64,000 bases of DNA from Candidatus Caenarcanales bacterium (GTDB lineage Bacteria > Cyanobacteriota > Vampirovibrionia > LMEP-6097), in assembly GCA_013216135.1 (NCBI GenBank), contig JABSOS010000012.1, positions 1 to 64,000 of the forward strand, given 5' to 3'. Numbering within the stretch: position 1 is the stretch's first letter; the number at the start of each line of letters is the position of its first letter. The notes below the pieces were generated by a model. The model saw nothing but the letters and a program-made list of their open reading frames with translations, was not told the DNA's origin and made no database searches. A program made the translations under genes and the position numbers. Below are positions 9,020 to 17,372 of the stretch, piece by piece.

Positions 9020-10084
9020 CTAGGCTGCTACGACGTTACCTATTAAATTCTTAAGTTCATCGACTTTAGAGCTTCTTGCCATTGCATCATCAAGGCTAAT
9101 TAAATCATTGTTATAAAGACTTGCAAGTGAAGATTCTAGAGTCTGCATACCGACATTTTTACCGGTTTGGATGGCAGAATATATCTGAGAAGTTTTCGCT
9201 TCACGAACTAGGTTTGCGATACCAGAAGTAACTAACATCGCTTCCATTGCAAGCACCCTGCCATTGCCTTGACGGTTAGGCATTAAAGTTTGACTTAAAA
9301 CCGCTTTTAGAGAATTACTTAACTGTGTTCTGATTTGAGCTTGCTGATCAGCTGGGAAAACATCGATTAGTCTATCTATCGTAGATGCAGCTGAAGAAGT
9401 GTGTAAAGTACCGAAGACTAAGTGACCAGTCTCAGCAGCACGAATTGCAAGGGAGATAGTTTCTAAATCTCTCATCTCACCGATTAGAATTACATCTGGA
9501 TCTTCTCTAAGAGCGGCTCTCAGAGCGTTAGAGAATGAGTGAGTATGATTACCGATTTCTCTTTGGTTAATAATACTGTTTTTAGATTTATGAATAAATT
9601 CGATAGGATCTTCTATGGTAAGAATGTGCTCTGCGCGGTTACTGTTAATCCAATCCACCATCGCAGCAAGCGTCGTAGATTTACCCGAACCAGTAGGTCC
9701 AGTTACTAAAACTAAGCCTCTAGGCAGGTGAACTAATCTTTTTACTACGTCTGGTAATTTAAGATCTTCAATCGTCGGGATTTCATAGCTGATCATCCTT
9801 AAAGCTGCGCTGTAACCAAGTCTATCTTTATAGACATTAATACGAAAACGACCGACACCGTCGACACCATAGGCACAATCAATTTCATAAGTAGTTTCTA
9901 ATTCTTTAATCTGTTCTTCAGTTAAAAAGCTGTAGCAAATCGATTTTACTTGCTCTGGGCTCAGTGGCTGCATTTCAGTTCTTCTAAGAACACCATTTAT
10001 TCTAAGAACTGGAGGTTCATTAGGAGTGATGTGTAAGTCACTTGCTTTTGCTTTTTTTACTAACTCTAGAAGTTTGTTGATCAT
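9020..10084 (-). CDS. pilT: Type IV pilus retraction ATPase PilT
   Basis: PilT is the hexameric cytoplasmic ATPase that depolymerises type IV pili for twitching motility and DNA uptake. The 354-residue protein has the family N-terminal SDLHITPNEPPVLRINGVL segment, Walker A GPTGSGKSTT, the Asp box LTIEDPIEFIH, Walker B DPDVILIGEMRD and the His box AAETGHLVFGTLHT, all in the right order and spacing. The ATG start gives the standard PilT N-terminus. No other pilus gene is adjacent. The neighbouring upstream gene encodes a membrane protein of unknown function 29 bp away on the same strand, and pheT lies beyond it, so the three may be cotranscribed. Confidence 0.95.
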   Translation of the reverse strand: MINKLLELVKKAKASDLHITPNEPPVLRINGVLRRTEMQPLSPEQVKSICYSFLTEEQIKELETTYEIDCAYGVDGVGRFRINVYKDRLGYSAALRMISYEIPTIEDLKLPDVVKRLVHLPRGLVLVTGPTGSGKSTTLAAMVDWINSNRAEHILTIEDPIEFIHKSKNSIINQREIGNHTHSFSNALRAALREDPDVILIGEMRDLETISLAIRAAETGHLVFGTLHTSSAASTIDRLIDVFPADQQAQIRTQLSNSLKAVLSQTLMPNRQGNGRVLAMEAMLVTSGIANLVREAKTSQIYSAIQTGKNVGMQTLESSLASLYNNDLISLDDAMARSSKVDELKNLIGNVVAA

Positions 10085-10113
10085 TTTCCTAGACTATTAT
10101 ATCAAGCTAAGGC

Positions 10114-11043
10114 TTAGCCTAATGTTTTAAAAACTTTATAGGAAACATCTAACAGATTTGAAAATTCATTTTCACGAGATTTTAGAACTAAATACATTCC
10201 ACGGTACTGAGCGATCATATACCAAGTCTCATCTAGGTTAATTAGACACTGACAAAGCTTTCCAGTACCAGATTCTGTCGAAATTTTATCAAAGTCTTGA
10301 AATAGTGCTGAAAGATCTTCTTTCTCTATTCCTTCCCAGTGAAATACAGTATCTTCTGACTTTTCAAAATTCTCATTTAAACAAAGTGCGGCTGAAATTT
10401 GAGGGTTAATGGCTTTTACTAAAGCATTTTCTAGTTTCTCCAGCTTTTTATCAACGTTATGCTCTTCCTCTTCATGGAAGCGCTCTAAGTAAATATCAAA
10501 GATTTCATTTACTTCACTTTTAAGCTCACTTGCCATTTCCTTTGATTTAACAGCTTTTTCTAATTTTTCTGGATCTTTTTCTTCACCCCAGATTTCTGCA
10601 CCAATATCAGCTTTTTTATATGAATAGAAAACTTTTTCTTCTTTAACGGCTTTTAGTTTGTGATTTAAAAATAAAAATAAACAAGCAAAGATATTTGTAA
10701 GTAAAAGTGCATAAGAGTTAACTGAAACACTAAGTGGAATACCAGCTTTGTAGTTAGAATAGCTGAAAACTTCTTGCTCACTGGAACTTGGTAAAAATGC
10801 TACTAATGTGAAAAAACCAGCAGTGATAATTAAGTATTTTGTGGATAACTCTATGACTCTTTTATTGTTTGCGCTCGGGAAGATTAGGCTGTTCAGTACA
10901 AAAGCTAAAGCAAGCTCACCCATGAGTAAATTTAAAATTGAAACGTTTATGAAAATGGTGTTTAATGCCGATAAATAACTTAAGCACACAAGCGCAAACA
11001 AAACTGAGGCTATAGTTATTAATATCTTTTTATTCAGTACCAT
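10114..11043 (-). CDS. Membrane protein with cytoplasmic domain, unknown function
   Basis: Four hydrophobic segments occupy roughly the first 130 residues (for example ILITIASVLFALVCLSYLSAL and LLLTNIFACLFLFLNHKL), followed by a charged linker and a C-terminal domain of about 110 residues (ALVKAINPQISAALCLNE...MIAQYRGMYLVLKSRENEF). The rhythm of that domain loosely recalls Roadblock/LC7 folds, but I would not assign it. The ORF track starts 21 nt upstream inside pheT; the ATG at 11043, just after the pheT stop, is preferred. It sits between pheT and pilT on one strand with tight spacing, suggesting one operon. A pilus-related role is possible from position only. Confidence 0.6.
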   Translation of the reverse strand: MVLNKKILITIASVLFALVCLSYLSALNTIFINVSILNLLMGELALAFVLNSLIFPSANNKRVIELSTKYLIITAGFFTLVAFLPSSSEQEVFSYSNYKAGIPLSVSVNSYALLLTNIFACLFLFLNHKLKAVKEEKVFYSYKKADIGAEIWGEEKDPEKLEKAVKSKEMASELKSEVNEIFDIYLERFHEEEEHNVDKKLEKLENALVKAINPQISAALCLNENFEKSEDTVFHWEGIEKEDLSALFQDFDKISTESGTGKLCQCLINLDETWYMIAQYRGMYLVLKSRENEFSNLLDVSYKVFKTLG

Positions 11044-11044
11044 A

Positions 11045-13534
11045 TTAGACTCTAAATTCAACATCTAAGTTTTTAGTCATGAACTCCTTGATTTTATTTA
11101 CTTCAGCATCTACATGCTCTCTACTAAGTTCCTTCGCTGAATGCCACTGAACTCTTAGAGTGTAACTACTTTCATAAATATCAATTAATTTGATATCTAG
11201 CAAGTCTTTAGACTTAACTTTTCTGATCGTATTAGCGATTTCATTAAAGCTAACAGCACTCTTAATGTCGACTGTGATATCTCTTTCGATCACAGGGTTT
11301 TTAATCGGCTCTTTAAATTTATTTTTAATTACTCTTGGTAGATTTAACTCAGCAAAGTATGTGTTTACAGGTAAACCCCATTCTTCAGCTATAGCTGGGT
11401 GAATTTTCGCGAGATAACCGATTTCTCTTCCTTGGTAAGTGATATTCGCTGCGATACCGGGATGCATGAAGCTATAGATGCCTTGATTAGACTTAATTTC
11501 AGCAAAACTTGCTGGTTTATAAATCTTTTCGATAATAGCTTTCAATTCAAAGAAATCTTTTTCTTCTACTTTAGGCTTATACTCATCGATCCAAGATTTT
11601 TCTTGTTTAATAATCGCAAAAGCAAACTTATCAGTTTCATTAACATCTTCTGATTTTATTTTTTCATTTACTTTTACAGTGTAGGTTTTACCAATTTCAA
11701 AGATTTTAATATCTTTAGATTTATCATTAGCAAAGTTTTTCTGTGCTGCTTTCAGTAATGAAGGAAGCATAGAGTTTCTTAACACAGAGTACTCTTTAGA
11801 AAGTGGGTTTAACATTTTTACTGTTGCAATATTTTCGTGTATAGCCCAGTCTCCGACAAGACTACTTAAAATTACTTGTGAGAAACCATTCGCTACCATA
11901 GTGTTTTTAACTAAAGTCTTAGCACTCATCGTATCTTTAACTTTGTTAAAGTCTTTATTAGACTGGAAGTCTAACATCTCAGGATTCTTAACTGGGATAT
12001 TGTTGTAGCCATATAATCTCGCTACTTCTTCTATTAAATCTATTTCTCTAGTGATGTCATTTGTTCTATAGCTTGGAACTGAGAAGGTATTTACTCCTAA
12101 GAACTCAATATCAAGCATTTTTAAAATCTCAGTTACTTCGACCATAGAAAGCTCCAGTCCAAGTAATTTATTTAACTTATCTAAATCAAGCTCTACAGTA
12201 TTTCTATGAATTTCTTCATCACCAGCAACTTCAAGTGAACCTACTTTAATTCCGGAATCGCTTGCTGCAAGCTTAGAGATTAATTCAAGTGATCTTAAAA
12301 TGGCTCTTTTAGTGTTGATTTTATCAACCCCTCTTTCATAACGCTTTTTAGCTTCACTTTCTATTCCTGCTGACCTCGAACTTTTTCTAACTGTTGCAGC
12401 TTTAAATATGGCAGATTCGATAACTATGTTCTTCGAAGTTTCAGTGATTTGTGAATCAAAGCCACCCATTACCCCAGCGATTCCTACTGGAATATCTTCT
12501 TTATCACTTTTATTCGTGATAAGAAGATTTGCTTCATTTAGGTCATATTCTTTGTCATCAAGACATTTGATTTTCTCATCAGCTTTAGCGAATCTTACTG
12601 AAAGCTTGTCTTCACTAAGTTTATCTTTATCGTAGAAATGCATCGGTTGTCCTAGTTCTAAATGAACATAGTTACTGATATCTACTAAATTATTAATAGT
12701 TTTCATACCCACAGCCGTAAGCCTGTCTTTAAGCCACTGTGGTGATTCTTTAACTTCTATTCCTTCTACTGAAAGAGTGTAGAAAAGACTACATTCGTCT
12801 TCTAAAGTGATTTCTGGTTTAACTGAAAAGCTTTCTTTTTGCGTATAAGTTTCTAACTCAGGAGGATTTTTCTTAACTAATTCTTGCTTAAATAGTGCAG
12901 CAATCTCTCTTGCTTGTCCTTCTAGGGAAAGAGCATCACCTCTATTACTTCTTGCACCGATATCCAAAACGAAGTCTTTCTTTATATCTAGAACCTCAGT
13001 AATTTTAGTACCTACTTTAAAATCTTTAGCTCTGTCTGGGATTTTAGAATTATCCGCTTCAAATAAAATGAAAATACCATCACCTTGCTCTTCTACTACT
13101 GAGCCCACAAAGTCTTCGCTTAAACCGATTTCTTCAGCTGCACAAAGCATGCCACAACTCTTGACGTCACGGATTTTACTTTCTTTAATAGCGATTTCTA
13201 AACCTTTAATATTAGTGAGCTTTGCCCCTAAAGTTGCAACTGGAACTTTCTGTCCTACTTTAATATTCTTCGCGCCACAGACGATCTGTTTGATATTCTG
13301 TGAACCATCTTCGTTAAAACCAATAGTTGTTTTTGTTACTTGAAGTTTATCTGCGTTAGGGTGAGGAGTAATTTCTAAGATTTCACCTAAAACGATTCTT
13401 TCGTCGATATTATCGTTAAAAGTACTAATATCCTCGACTTCAAAAGCTCTCATGGTTAGTTCTTCTACTAACGCGTCCAATGAAATATTTTCAAGGTTTA
13501 CAAATTCTTTAAGCCAGTTAAGGGAAATCTTCAT
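11045..13534 (-). CDS. pheT: Phenylalanyl-tRNA synthetase beta subunit
   Basis: This is the large, non-catalytic subunit of the alpha2-beta2 synthetase that charges tRNA-Phe. All bacterial-type domains are visible in order: an N-terminal EMAP-like tRNA-binding OB fold (ILEITPHPNADKLQVTKTTI... IVCGAKNI), the B3/B4 editing domain (NNLVDISNYVHLELGQPMHFYD and GVMGG), B5 (VELDLDKLNKLLGL), the catalytic-like core (EIDLIEEVARLYGYNNIP), and the C-terminal ferredoxin-fold anticodon-binding domain (PVIERDITVDIKSAVSFNEI). Length 829 aa is normal. The alpha subunit gene pheS is not adjacent, since the upstream gene runs the other way, so pheS must be elsewhere in the genome. Confidence 0.97.
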   Translation of the reverse strand: MKISLNWLKEFVNLENISLDALVEELTMRAFEVEDISTFNDNIDERIVLGEILEITPHPNADKLQVTKTTIGFNEDGSQNIKQIVCGAKNIKVGQKVPVATLGAKLTNIKGLEIAIKESKIRDVKSCGMLCAAEEIGLSEDFVGSVVEEQGDGIFILFEADNSKIPDRAKDFKVGTKITEVLDIKKDFVLDIGARSNRGDALSLEGQAREIAALFKQELVKKNPPELETYTQKESFSVKPEITLEDECSLFYTLSVEGIEVKESPQWLKDRLTAVGMKTINNLVDISNYVHLELGQPMHFYDKDKLSEDKLSVRFAKADEKIKCLDDKEYDLNEANLLITNKSDKEDIPVGIAGVMGGFDSQITETSKNIVIESAIFKAATVRKSSRSAGIESEAKKRYERGVDKINTKRAILRSLELISKLAASDSGIKVGSLEVAGDEEIHRNTVELDLDKLNKLLGLELSMVEVTEILKMLDIEFLGVNTFSVPSYRTNDITREIDLIEEVARLYGYNNIPVKNPEMLDFQSNKDFNKVKDTMSAKTLVKNTMVANGFSQVILSSLVGDWAIHENIATVKMLNPLSKEYSVLRNSMLPSLLKAAQKNFANDKSKDIKIFEIGKTYTVKVNEKIKSEDVNETDKFAFAIIKQEKSWIDEYKPKVEEKDFFELKAIIEKIYKPASFAEIKSNQGIYSFMHPGIAANITYQGREIGYLAKIHPAIAEEWGLPVNTYFAELNLPRVIKNKFKEPIKNPVIERDITVDIKSAVSFNEIANTIRKVKSKDLLDIKLIDIYESSYTLRVQWHSAKELSREHVDAEVNKIKEFMTKNLDVEFRV

Positions 13535-13632
13535 CCTTATAGATTTTACAATAAAGCTTAATTCTTCTCTTCAAAACTTAAGAAAAGTGCTTTTAATCAC
13601 TAAAAAAATGATTTATGCTAGCATCAAAGCAT

Positions 13633-14157
13633 ATGAGTAAAATTTCTAAATTATTAGTTTCACTTTCTTTACTAGGAAGCTTTGCTGCAAGCCCAGTAGT
13701 GGCAAATGAAGAGATCAAAAAGCTTGAAGAGAAAGTTGAGGCAGCTCAGGTAGAAACTCAAGAACTTAAAACAGAAGCTTCTAAAAACCGTGAGGGTTGG
13801 TTAGAGCAATTCCAGGCTTGGTTAGAAACTAAAAAACAAGAAAGAGAAGCTAAAATCGCTGAAGCTAAAGCTAAAAGAGAGGCGAAGCTTGCTGTGGCTG
13901 ATGAAAGAATTGAAGATAAATTAGCCAACTTGGAAGAAAGAATGAAAGCTAATGGTGCTACTGAAGAAGAGATTTTAGCTAAAAGAAAAGAATTAGAAGA
14001 AAAAATTGCTGCTAGAAGAGAAGCTGCAAATATTAAATTTGATGAAAGAGTAGCTAACGCTAAAGATAGATTGAATGCTAGAGCTGAAAAAGTTAAAGCT
14101 AAGCTTGAAGCAAAAAAAGCTCTGAAAGAAACTATTTCAGCTGATTTAGAGGATTAA
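13633..14157 (+). CDS. Exported coiled-coil protein with WLEQFQAWL motif (copy A)
   Basis: The ORF track starts at 13615, but the Met at 13633 gives a clean signal peptide, MSKISKLLVSLSLLGSFAASPVVA, cut before NEE. The mature part is almost entirely charged heptad-like helix rich in Ala, Glu, Lys and Arg (AKIAEAKAKREAKLAV, EEKIAARREAANIKF), so a long coiled coil in the periplasm or outside is expected. An exact WLEQFQAWL nonamer lies near residue 55. The next gene, 5 nt downstream, carries the same nonamer. No enzyme motif is present; a structural or envelope-associated role is inference. Confidence 0.75.
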   Translation: MSKISKLLVSLSLLGSFAASPVVANEEIKKLEEKVEAAQVETQELKTEASKNREGWLEQFQAWLETKKQEREAKIAEAKAKREAKLAVADERIEDKLANLEERMKANGATEEEILAKRKELEEKIAARREAANIKFDERVANAKDRLNARAEKVKAKLEAKKALKETISADLED

Positions 14158-14162
14158 CAACT

Positions 14163-14513
14163 ATGAATAATAAATTAAATATCTATGCTTTTGCATTAGT
14201 ACTTTTATCATCACCTGCTTTTGCAAATGAGTCTTTAGACGCAGCTAAAAAAACTATCAGTGAAACTACAGAAGCTGTAAAGCAAGAAGCTAACGTGCAG
14301 CCAGCTAAAGCTATGACTTGGTTAGAGCAGTTTCAGGCTTGGTTAACTGAGATTCAAGGACAAAGTAAAACTACGCTTAAAGATATTAAATCTAAGAAAG
14401 AAGAGCTCAAAGCAGCTGCTAAAAAGACTGAGGAGTTTATAGAGGAAGAGAAAGAATTTCTTGAAGAAGCTTCTAAAGAAATTTCAGCTGAGCTTGATGA
14501 TATTTTGGATTAG
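14163..14513 (+). CDS. Small exported helical protein with WLEQFQAWL motif (copy B)
   Basis: The 116-residue product has a signal peptide, MNNKLNIYAFALVLLSSPAFA, cleaved before NES. The mature chain is helical and acidic (KKEELKAAAKKTEEFIEEEKEFLEEA). It repeats exactly the nonamer WLEQFQAWL found in the preceding gene, placed similarly after a short N-terminal helix, so the two are probably paralogs or partners. It starts 5 nt after the stop of copy A and is surely cotranscribed. Its last bases overlap by 4 nt with the convergent gene on the other strand. Function is unknown. Confidence 0.75.
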   Translation: MNNKLNIYAFALVLLSSPAFANESLDAAKKTISETTEAVKQEANVQPAKAMTWLEQFQAWLTEIQGQSKTTLKDIKSKKEELKAAAKKTEEFIEEEKEFLEEASKEISAELDDILD

Positions 14514-15391
14514 ATTTTATATTCGAGTATAGGTACTTTCATAAGATTAAACATATCTTTTAGAAAGCCATCTATGTATTTAGCTATACCTAAATTATTT
14601 TCTTCAATATGATTTAGAGCAGTTTCTATAATTCCATTAAATGATTCAGCGATTTCTTTTGTCGTTCCAGTAAATAGATGCATTATTAATTCTGCAAATT
14701 TTTTGGGTTCTTTTACTGCTGAAATCTTTTTAGGTTTTCCTTTTTCATATTCAAGTAAATCAAAATCTTCAATAATTCCTTCAAAGAGTTCTACCAGTTC
14801 TTTACGAATTGGAAATTGATCGTGAATTCCTAGTTTCCTGCTAATATCAGGGTTCACTAGAAATAGTTTTTCTCTCATTATTTTAAATTTATACTCTAAG
14901 CTTTCTTTAAACTCTTTACTATCAAAGATTTCTCGAACTGTTAAGCCAAGAAACTTATTATTTTCAGTAGCTTCATCCAGCTCTTTTAAAATTAAGGCTT
15001 CCATTAAATTTCGAGCAGCACCATAAAATCTGTATTCTAGATCTTTATGGTCAATATTTTTTAAAGACATTAATGAATCTAATTCTGAAAACCTTGTCAC
15101 AAACTGATCTAGATTTTCTAAAATTTCCTCGGTTTTTTTTATGCTTTGGTCTGATTGGTGAATATCCCTGAGAGCTTTTCTTTCTTGATCATTTAAGTTT
15201 CTTTTTTGAATTCCATCTTGGTAATCTTGCTCACGTATTTGTGATAGTAAAATTTTTTGAGCTAGATATTCCTTAACTTCTTTTCGCGGAATTATTTTCT
15301 GAGAACTTGGAACATCGAAGAAAGCAGATTTTCCATGCTCTTTCAGTTTTTGATTTGCATACTGCAATAGAAATAGAGGGTAGGTCTCCAT
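14510..15391 (-). CDS. Uncharacterised helical cytosolic protein
   Basis: The 293-residue protein is rich in Glu, Lys and Leu, has no signal peptide or membrane segment, and reads as mostly helical (SQIREQDYQDGIQKRNLNDQERKALRDIHQSDQSI). No family is recognised. The start codon is ATG with no clear Shine-Dalgarno. It is divergent from leuC with 95 bp between them, and its 3' end overlaps the small exported protein by 4 nt. Confidence 0.6.
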   Translation of the reverse strand: METYPLFLLQYANQKLKEHGKSAFFDVPSSQKIIPRKEVKEYLAQKILLSQIREQDYQDGIQKRNLNDQERKALRDIHQSDQSIKKTEEILENLDQFVTRFSELDSLMSLKNIDHKDLEYRFYGAARNLMEALILKELDEATENNKFLGLTVREIFDSKEFKESLEYKFKIMREKLFLVNPDISRKLGIHDQFPIRKELVELFEGIIEDFDLLEYEKGKPKKISAVKEPKKFAELIMHLFTGTTKEIAESFNGIIETALNHIEENNLGIAKYIDGFLKDMFNLMKVPILEYKI

Positions 15392-15465
15392 AGTAGTTTA
15401 AACACAAGCAATACTAACAATTTGCAATAAGCTTAATGATTAACTTAATTTAATCAGCCCAAATT

Positions 15466-15474
15466 TGCTAAAAT
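15466..15474 (+). promoter_or_regulatory. Extended -10 promoter of leuC, near-leaderless
   Basis: TGCTAAAAT is an extended -10 element ending 12 nt before the leuC ATG at 15487. The expected transcription start is then only about 6 nt upstream of the ATG, and no Shine-Dalgarno sequence is present. Confidence 0.5.
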
Positions 15475-15486
15475 AGCCCTTATATT

Positions 15487-16839
15487 ATGGGAAAAACTCT
15501 TTTTGCTAAAGTTTGGGACGCACACACGGTAGAAGAATTACCAGGTGATAACTATCTAATTTTCATGGATAGAATCGTTGCGCATGAGATTACAACTCCA
15601 CAGGGTGCAATTCAGATTGATGAAGAGTTTGACGGTAGAATCTTTGATTCGACTAGAATTTTAGCGATTAATGATCACGTAGCTCCAGCTAAAGATACCG
15701 CTACTGCAATCCAGGCAAGTGTTTTAAGAAAATGGGCTAAAAAGCATGGTATCAGACACTTTGATATTGGTGAGAATGGTATTTGTCATATCGTAGCTCC
15801 AGAGAGAGGTTACGTGCAGCCAGGTACGACACTTTGTTGTGGTGATAGTCATACTTGTACCAATGGTGCTTTTGCTTGTTTCGCTTTAGGTATCGGTACT
15901 ACAGCAAATGCAGGTGCGATGCTTTCTCAGTGTTTATTACTTAAAAAACCTAAGGTTATGAGAATAAATGTTACGGGTAAGCGTCAGCCAGGCGTTTACG
16001 CTAAGGATATTATTCTTGCGATTATCGAGAAGATTAGTTTTAAAGGTGGAACAGGTTATGTCCTTGAATATACTGGTGATGCTATCGCTGACCTAGACAT
16101 GGAAGAGCGTATGACTATCTGTAATATGGCGATTGAAGCTGGTGCTACTAGTGGAATGATCGCTGCTGATGAAGTTACGTTTGAGTATTTAAGAGATAAA
16201 GAACAAATCCCTAAAGACTCTGCTGAATTTGAAGCACTAAAAGCTAAGTGGGCTGAGTTTACAGCTGATGAAGATGCTGTTTATGACGCTGAAGTTGAGA
16301 TTGATGTTTCAGCTCTTAAGCCTATGGTTACTTGGGGAATTAATCCAGGTGAAGCTGCTCACTTTGATGGTGTTATTCCAGAAGCTGCTGATGACAAAGC
16401 TTTAGACTATATGGGAGTACAGCCTGGTGATAAGTTACAAGAATTAGAAATCGATCAAGCTTTCATTGGAAGTTGTACTAACGCTAGAATCTCTGATTTG
16501 AGAATCGCTGCTGAAATCCTTAAAGGACAGAAAGTTTCTATTCCTACGATTATCACTCCTGGTTCACAGGATGTTAAACGTCAAGCTGAGCGTGAAGGTT
16601 TACACGATATCTTCCAAGACGCTGGTGCACTTTGGACACACGCTTCGTGTGGTCCATGTCTAGGAATGAGTATGGGAGTAGTTGCTCCTGAGCATAGATG
16701 TATTTCTAGTACTAACCGTAACTTCCCTGGACGTATGGGAGCAGGTGCTAGAACACATTTGGCAAGTCCAGCTACTGTAGCTGCTACCGCGATTAAAGGT
16801 AAAATCACTTCTGCAGAAGAGCTGATGGCTAAAGCATAG
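15487..16839 (+). CDS. leuC: 3-isopropylmalate dehydratase large subunit (LeuC type)
   Basis: An aconitase-superfamily hydro-lyase. The LeuC subunit carries the [4Fe-4S] cluster and, with LeuD, isomerises 2-isopropylmalate to 3-isopropylmalate in leucine synthesis. Visible landmarks are NDHVAP, CCGDSHTCTNGAFACFALGIGTT, IGSCTNARISDLR and HASCGPCLGM, giving the three cluster cysteines. The C-terminal STNRNFPGRMGAG active-site loop is intact. The N-terminus with MGKTLFAKVWDAH is a standard LeuC start. No leuD, leuB or leuA is adjacent, so the partner is elsewhere. A homoaconitase-type role cannot be excluded from sequence alone, but LeuC is favoured by the N-terminus and length (450 aa). Confidence 0.88.
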   Translation: MGKTLFAKVWDAHTVEELPGDNYLIFMDRIVAHEITTPQGAIQIDEEFDGRIFDSTRILAINDHVAPAKDTATAIQASVLRKWAKKHGIRHFDIGENGICHIVAPERGYVQPGTTLCCGDSHTCTNGAFACFALGIGTTANAGAMLSQCLLLKKPKVMRINVTGKRQPGVYAKDIILAIIEKISFKGGTGYVLEYTGDAIADLDMEERMTICNMAIEAGATSGMIAADEVTFEYLRDKEQIPKDSAEFEALKAKWAEFTADEDAVYDAEVEIDVSALKPMVTWGINPGEAAHFDGVIPEAADDKALDYMGVQPGDKLQELEIDQAFIGSCTNARISDLRIAAEILKGQKVSIPTIITPGSQDVKRQAEREGLHDIFQDAGALWTHASCGPCLGMSMGVVAPEHRCISSTNRNFPGRMGAGARTHLASPATVAATAIKGKITSAEELMAKA

Positions 16840-16900
16840 TTTTAGTTTGCGGAAAAATGACCCCTAAAAATTACCAAGAAAATTGACCATAATTAATTTT

Positions 16901-17140
16901 ATGGTCGTATATGAAAAATCAGAAAAGTTAAGAGCTGAGATTTTCAAGAACATAGGCTTTGTTTCAGCTAGTCCGTTTGGAATAATAATACTGAGATTAT
17001 TAGCCGATAAATCATATAGTTCAGAGAATTTTTATTTTAATGGTTTTGTCGTATCAATTTTCTTGTTAGCTTTAGGGTATTATTTTCTTGACAAGAGCAG
17101 GGGAATATTAGAAGATCTAGATAAAAGGAGTTTAGAGTAA
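16901..17140 (+). CDS. Small membrane protein, unknown
   Basis: The track begins at a TTG (16883); the ATG at 16901 is more likely and gives 79 residues. There are two hydrophobic segments, GFVSASPFGIIILRLLA and GFVVSIFLLALGYYFL, separated by a short polar loop, then a charged tail KSRGILEDLDKRSLE, as in a two-helix inner-membrane hairpin. A CATAAT sequence lies 7 nt before the ATG. The next small membrane gene starts 1 nt after its stop. No family is recognised. Confidence 0.55.
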   Translation: MVVYEKSEKLRAEIFKNIGFVSASPFGIIILRLLADKSYSSENFYFNGFVVSIFLLALGYYFLDKSRGILEDLDKRSLE

Positions 17141-17141
17141 C

Positions 17142-17300
17142 ATGTTAGAAAATTCTGAAGCTTTACAGAATGATATCTGCCTCTTTATAGGGGTTATAAT
17201 TTTTATTCTTATGCCTTTTATCTACGAATATAGGTATAAAAGGGAAAAAGGACTCCTGGATCCTAAAAAAAACTTTTTCCAAAATTTCTTTATTTTGTAA
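17142..17300 (+). CDS. Very small single-pass membrane protein (52 aa, not in ORF track)
   Basis: The open frame runs from ATG 17142 to TAA 17298-17300. It encodes a peptide with one strong hydrophobic helix (ICLFIGVIIFILMPFIY) followed by a basic stretch (EYRYKREKG). AAAAGGAG, a strong Shine-Dalgarno sequence, ends 11 nt upstream and lies inside the preceding gene, so the two are translationally linked. The ATG is one base past the upstream TAA. This tight pairing and the strong ribosome binding site argue that it is real. Confidence 0.55.
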   Translation: MLENSEALQNDICLFIGVIIFILMPFIYEYRYKREKGLLDPKKNFFQNFFIL

Positions 17301-17356
17301 TTTTGTAGCATTTAGTTGTTAAACAAAAATATCCAACAAATAACTATTATTTAAAG

Positions 17357-17362
17357 TATAAT
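17357..17362 (+). promoter_or_regulatory. TATAAT -10 box, near-leaderless start of aldose epimerase
   Basis: A perfect TATAAT ends 10 nt before the ATG at 17373. The predicted transcription start is about 4 nt upstream of the ATG, and there is no Shine-Dalgarno sequence. Confidence 0.55.
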
Positions 17363-17372
17363 TTATTAATAC

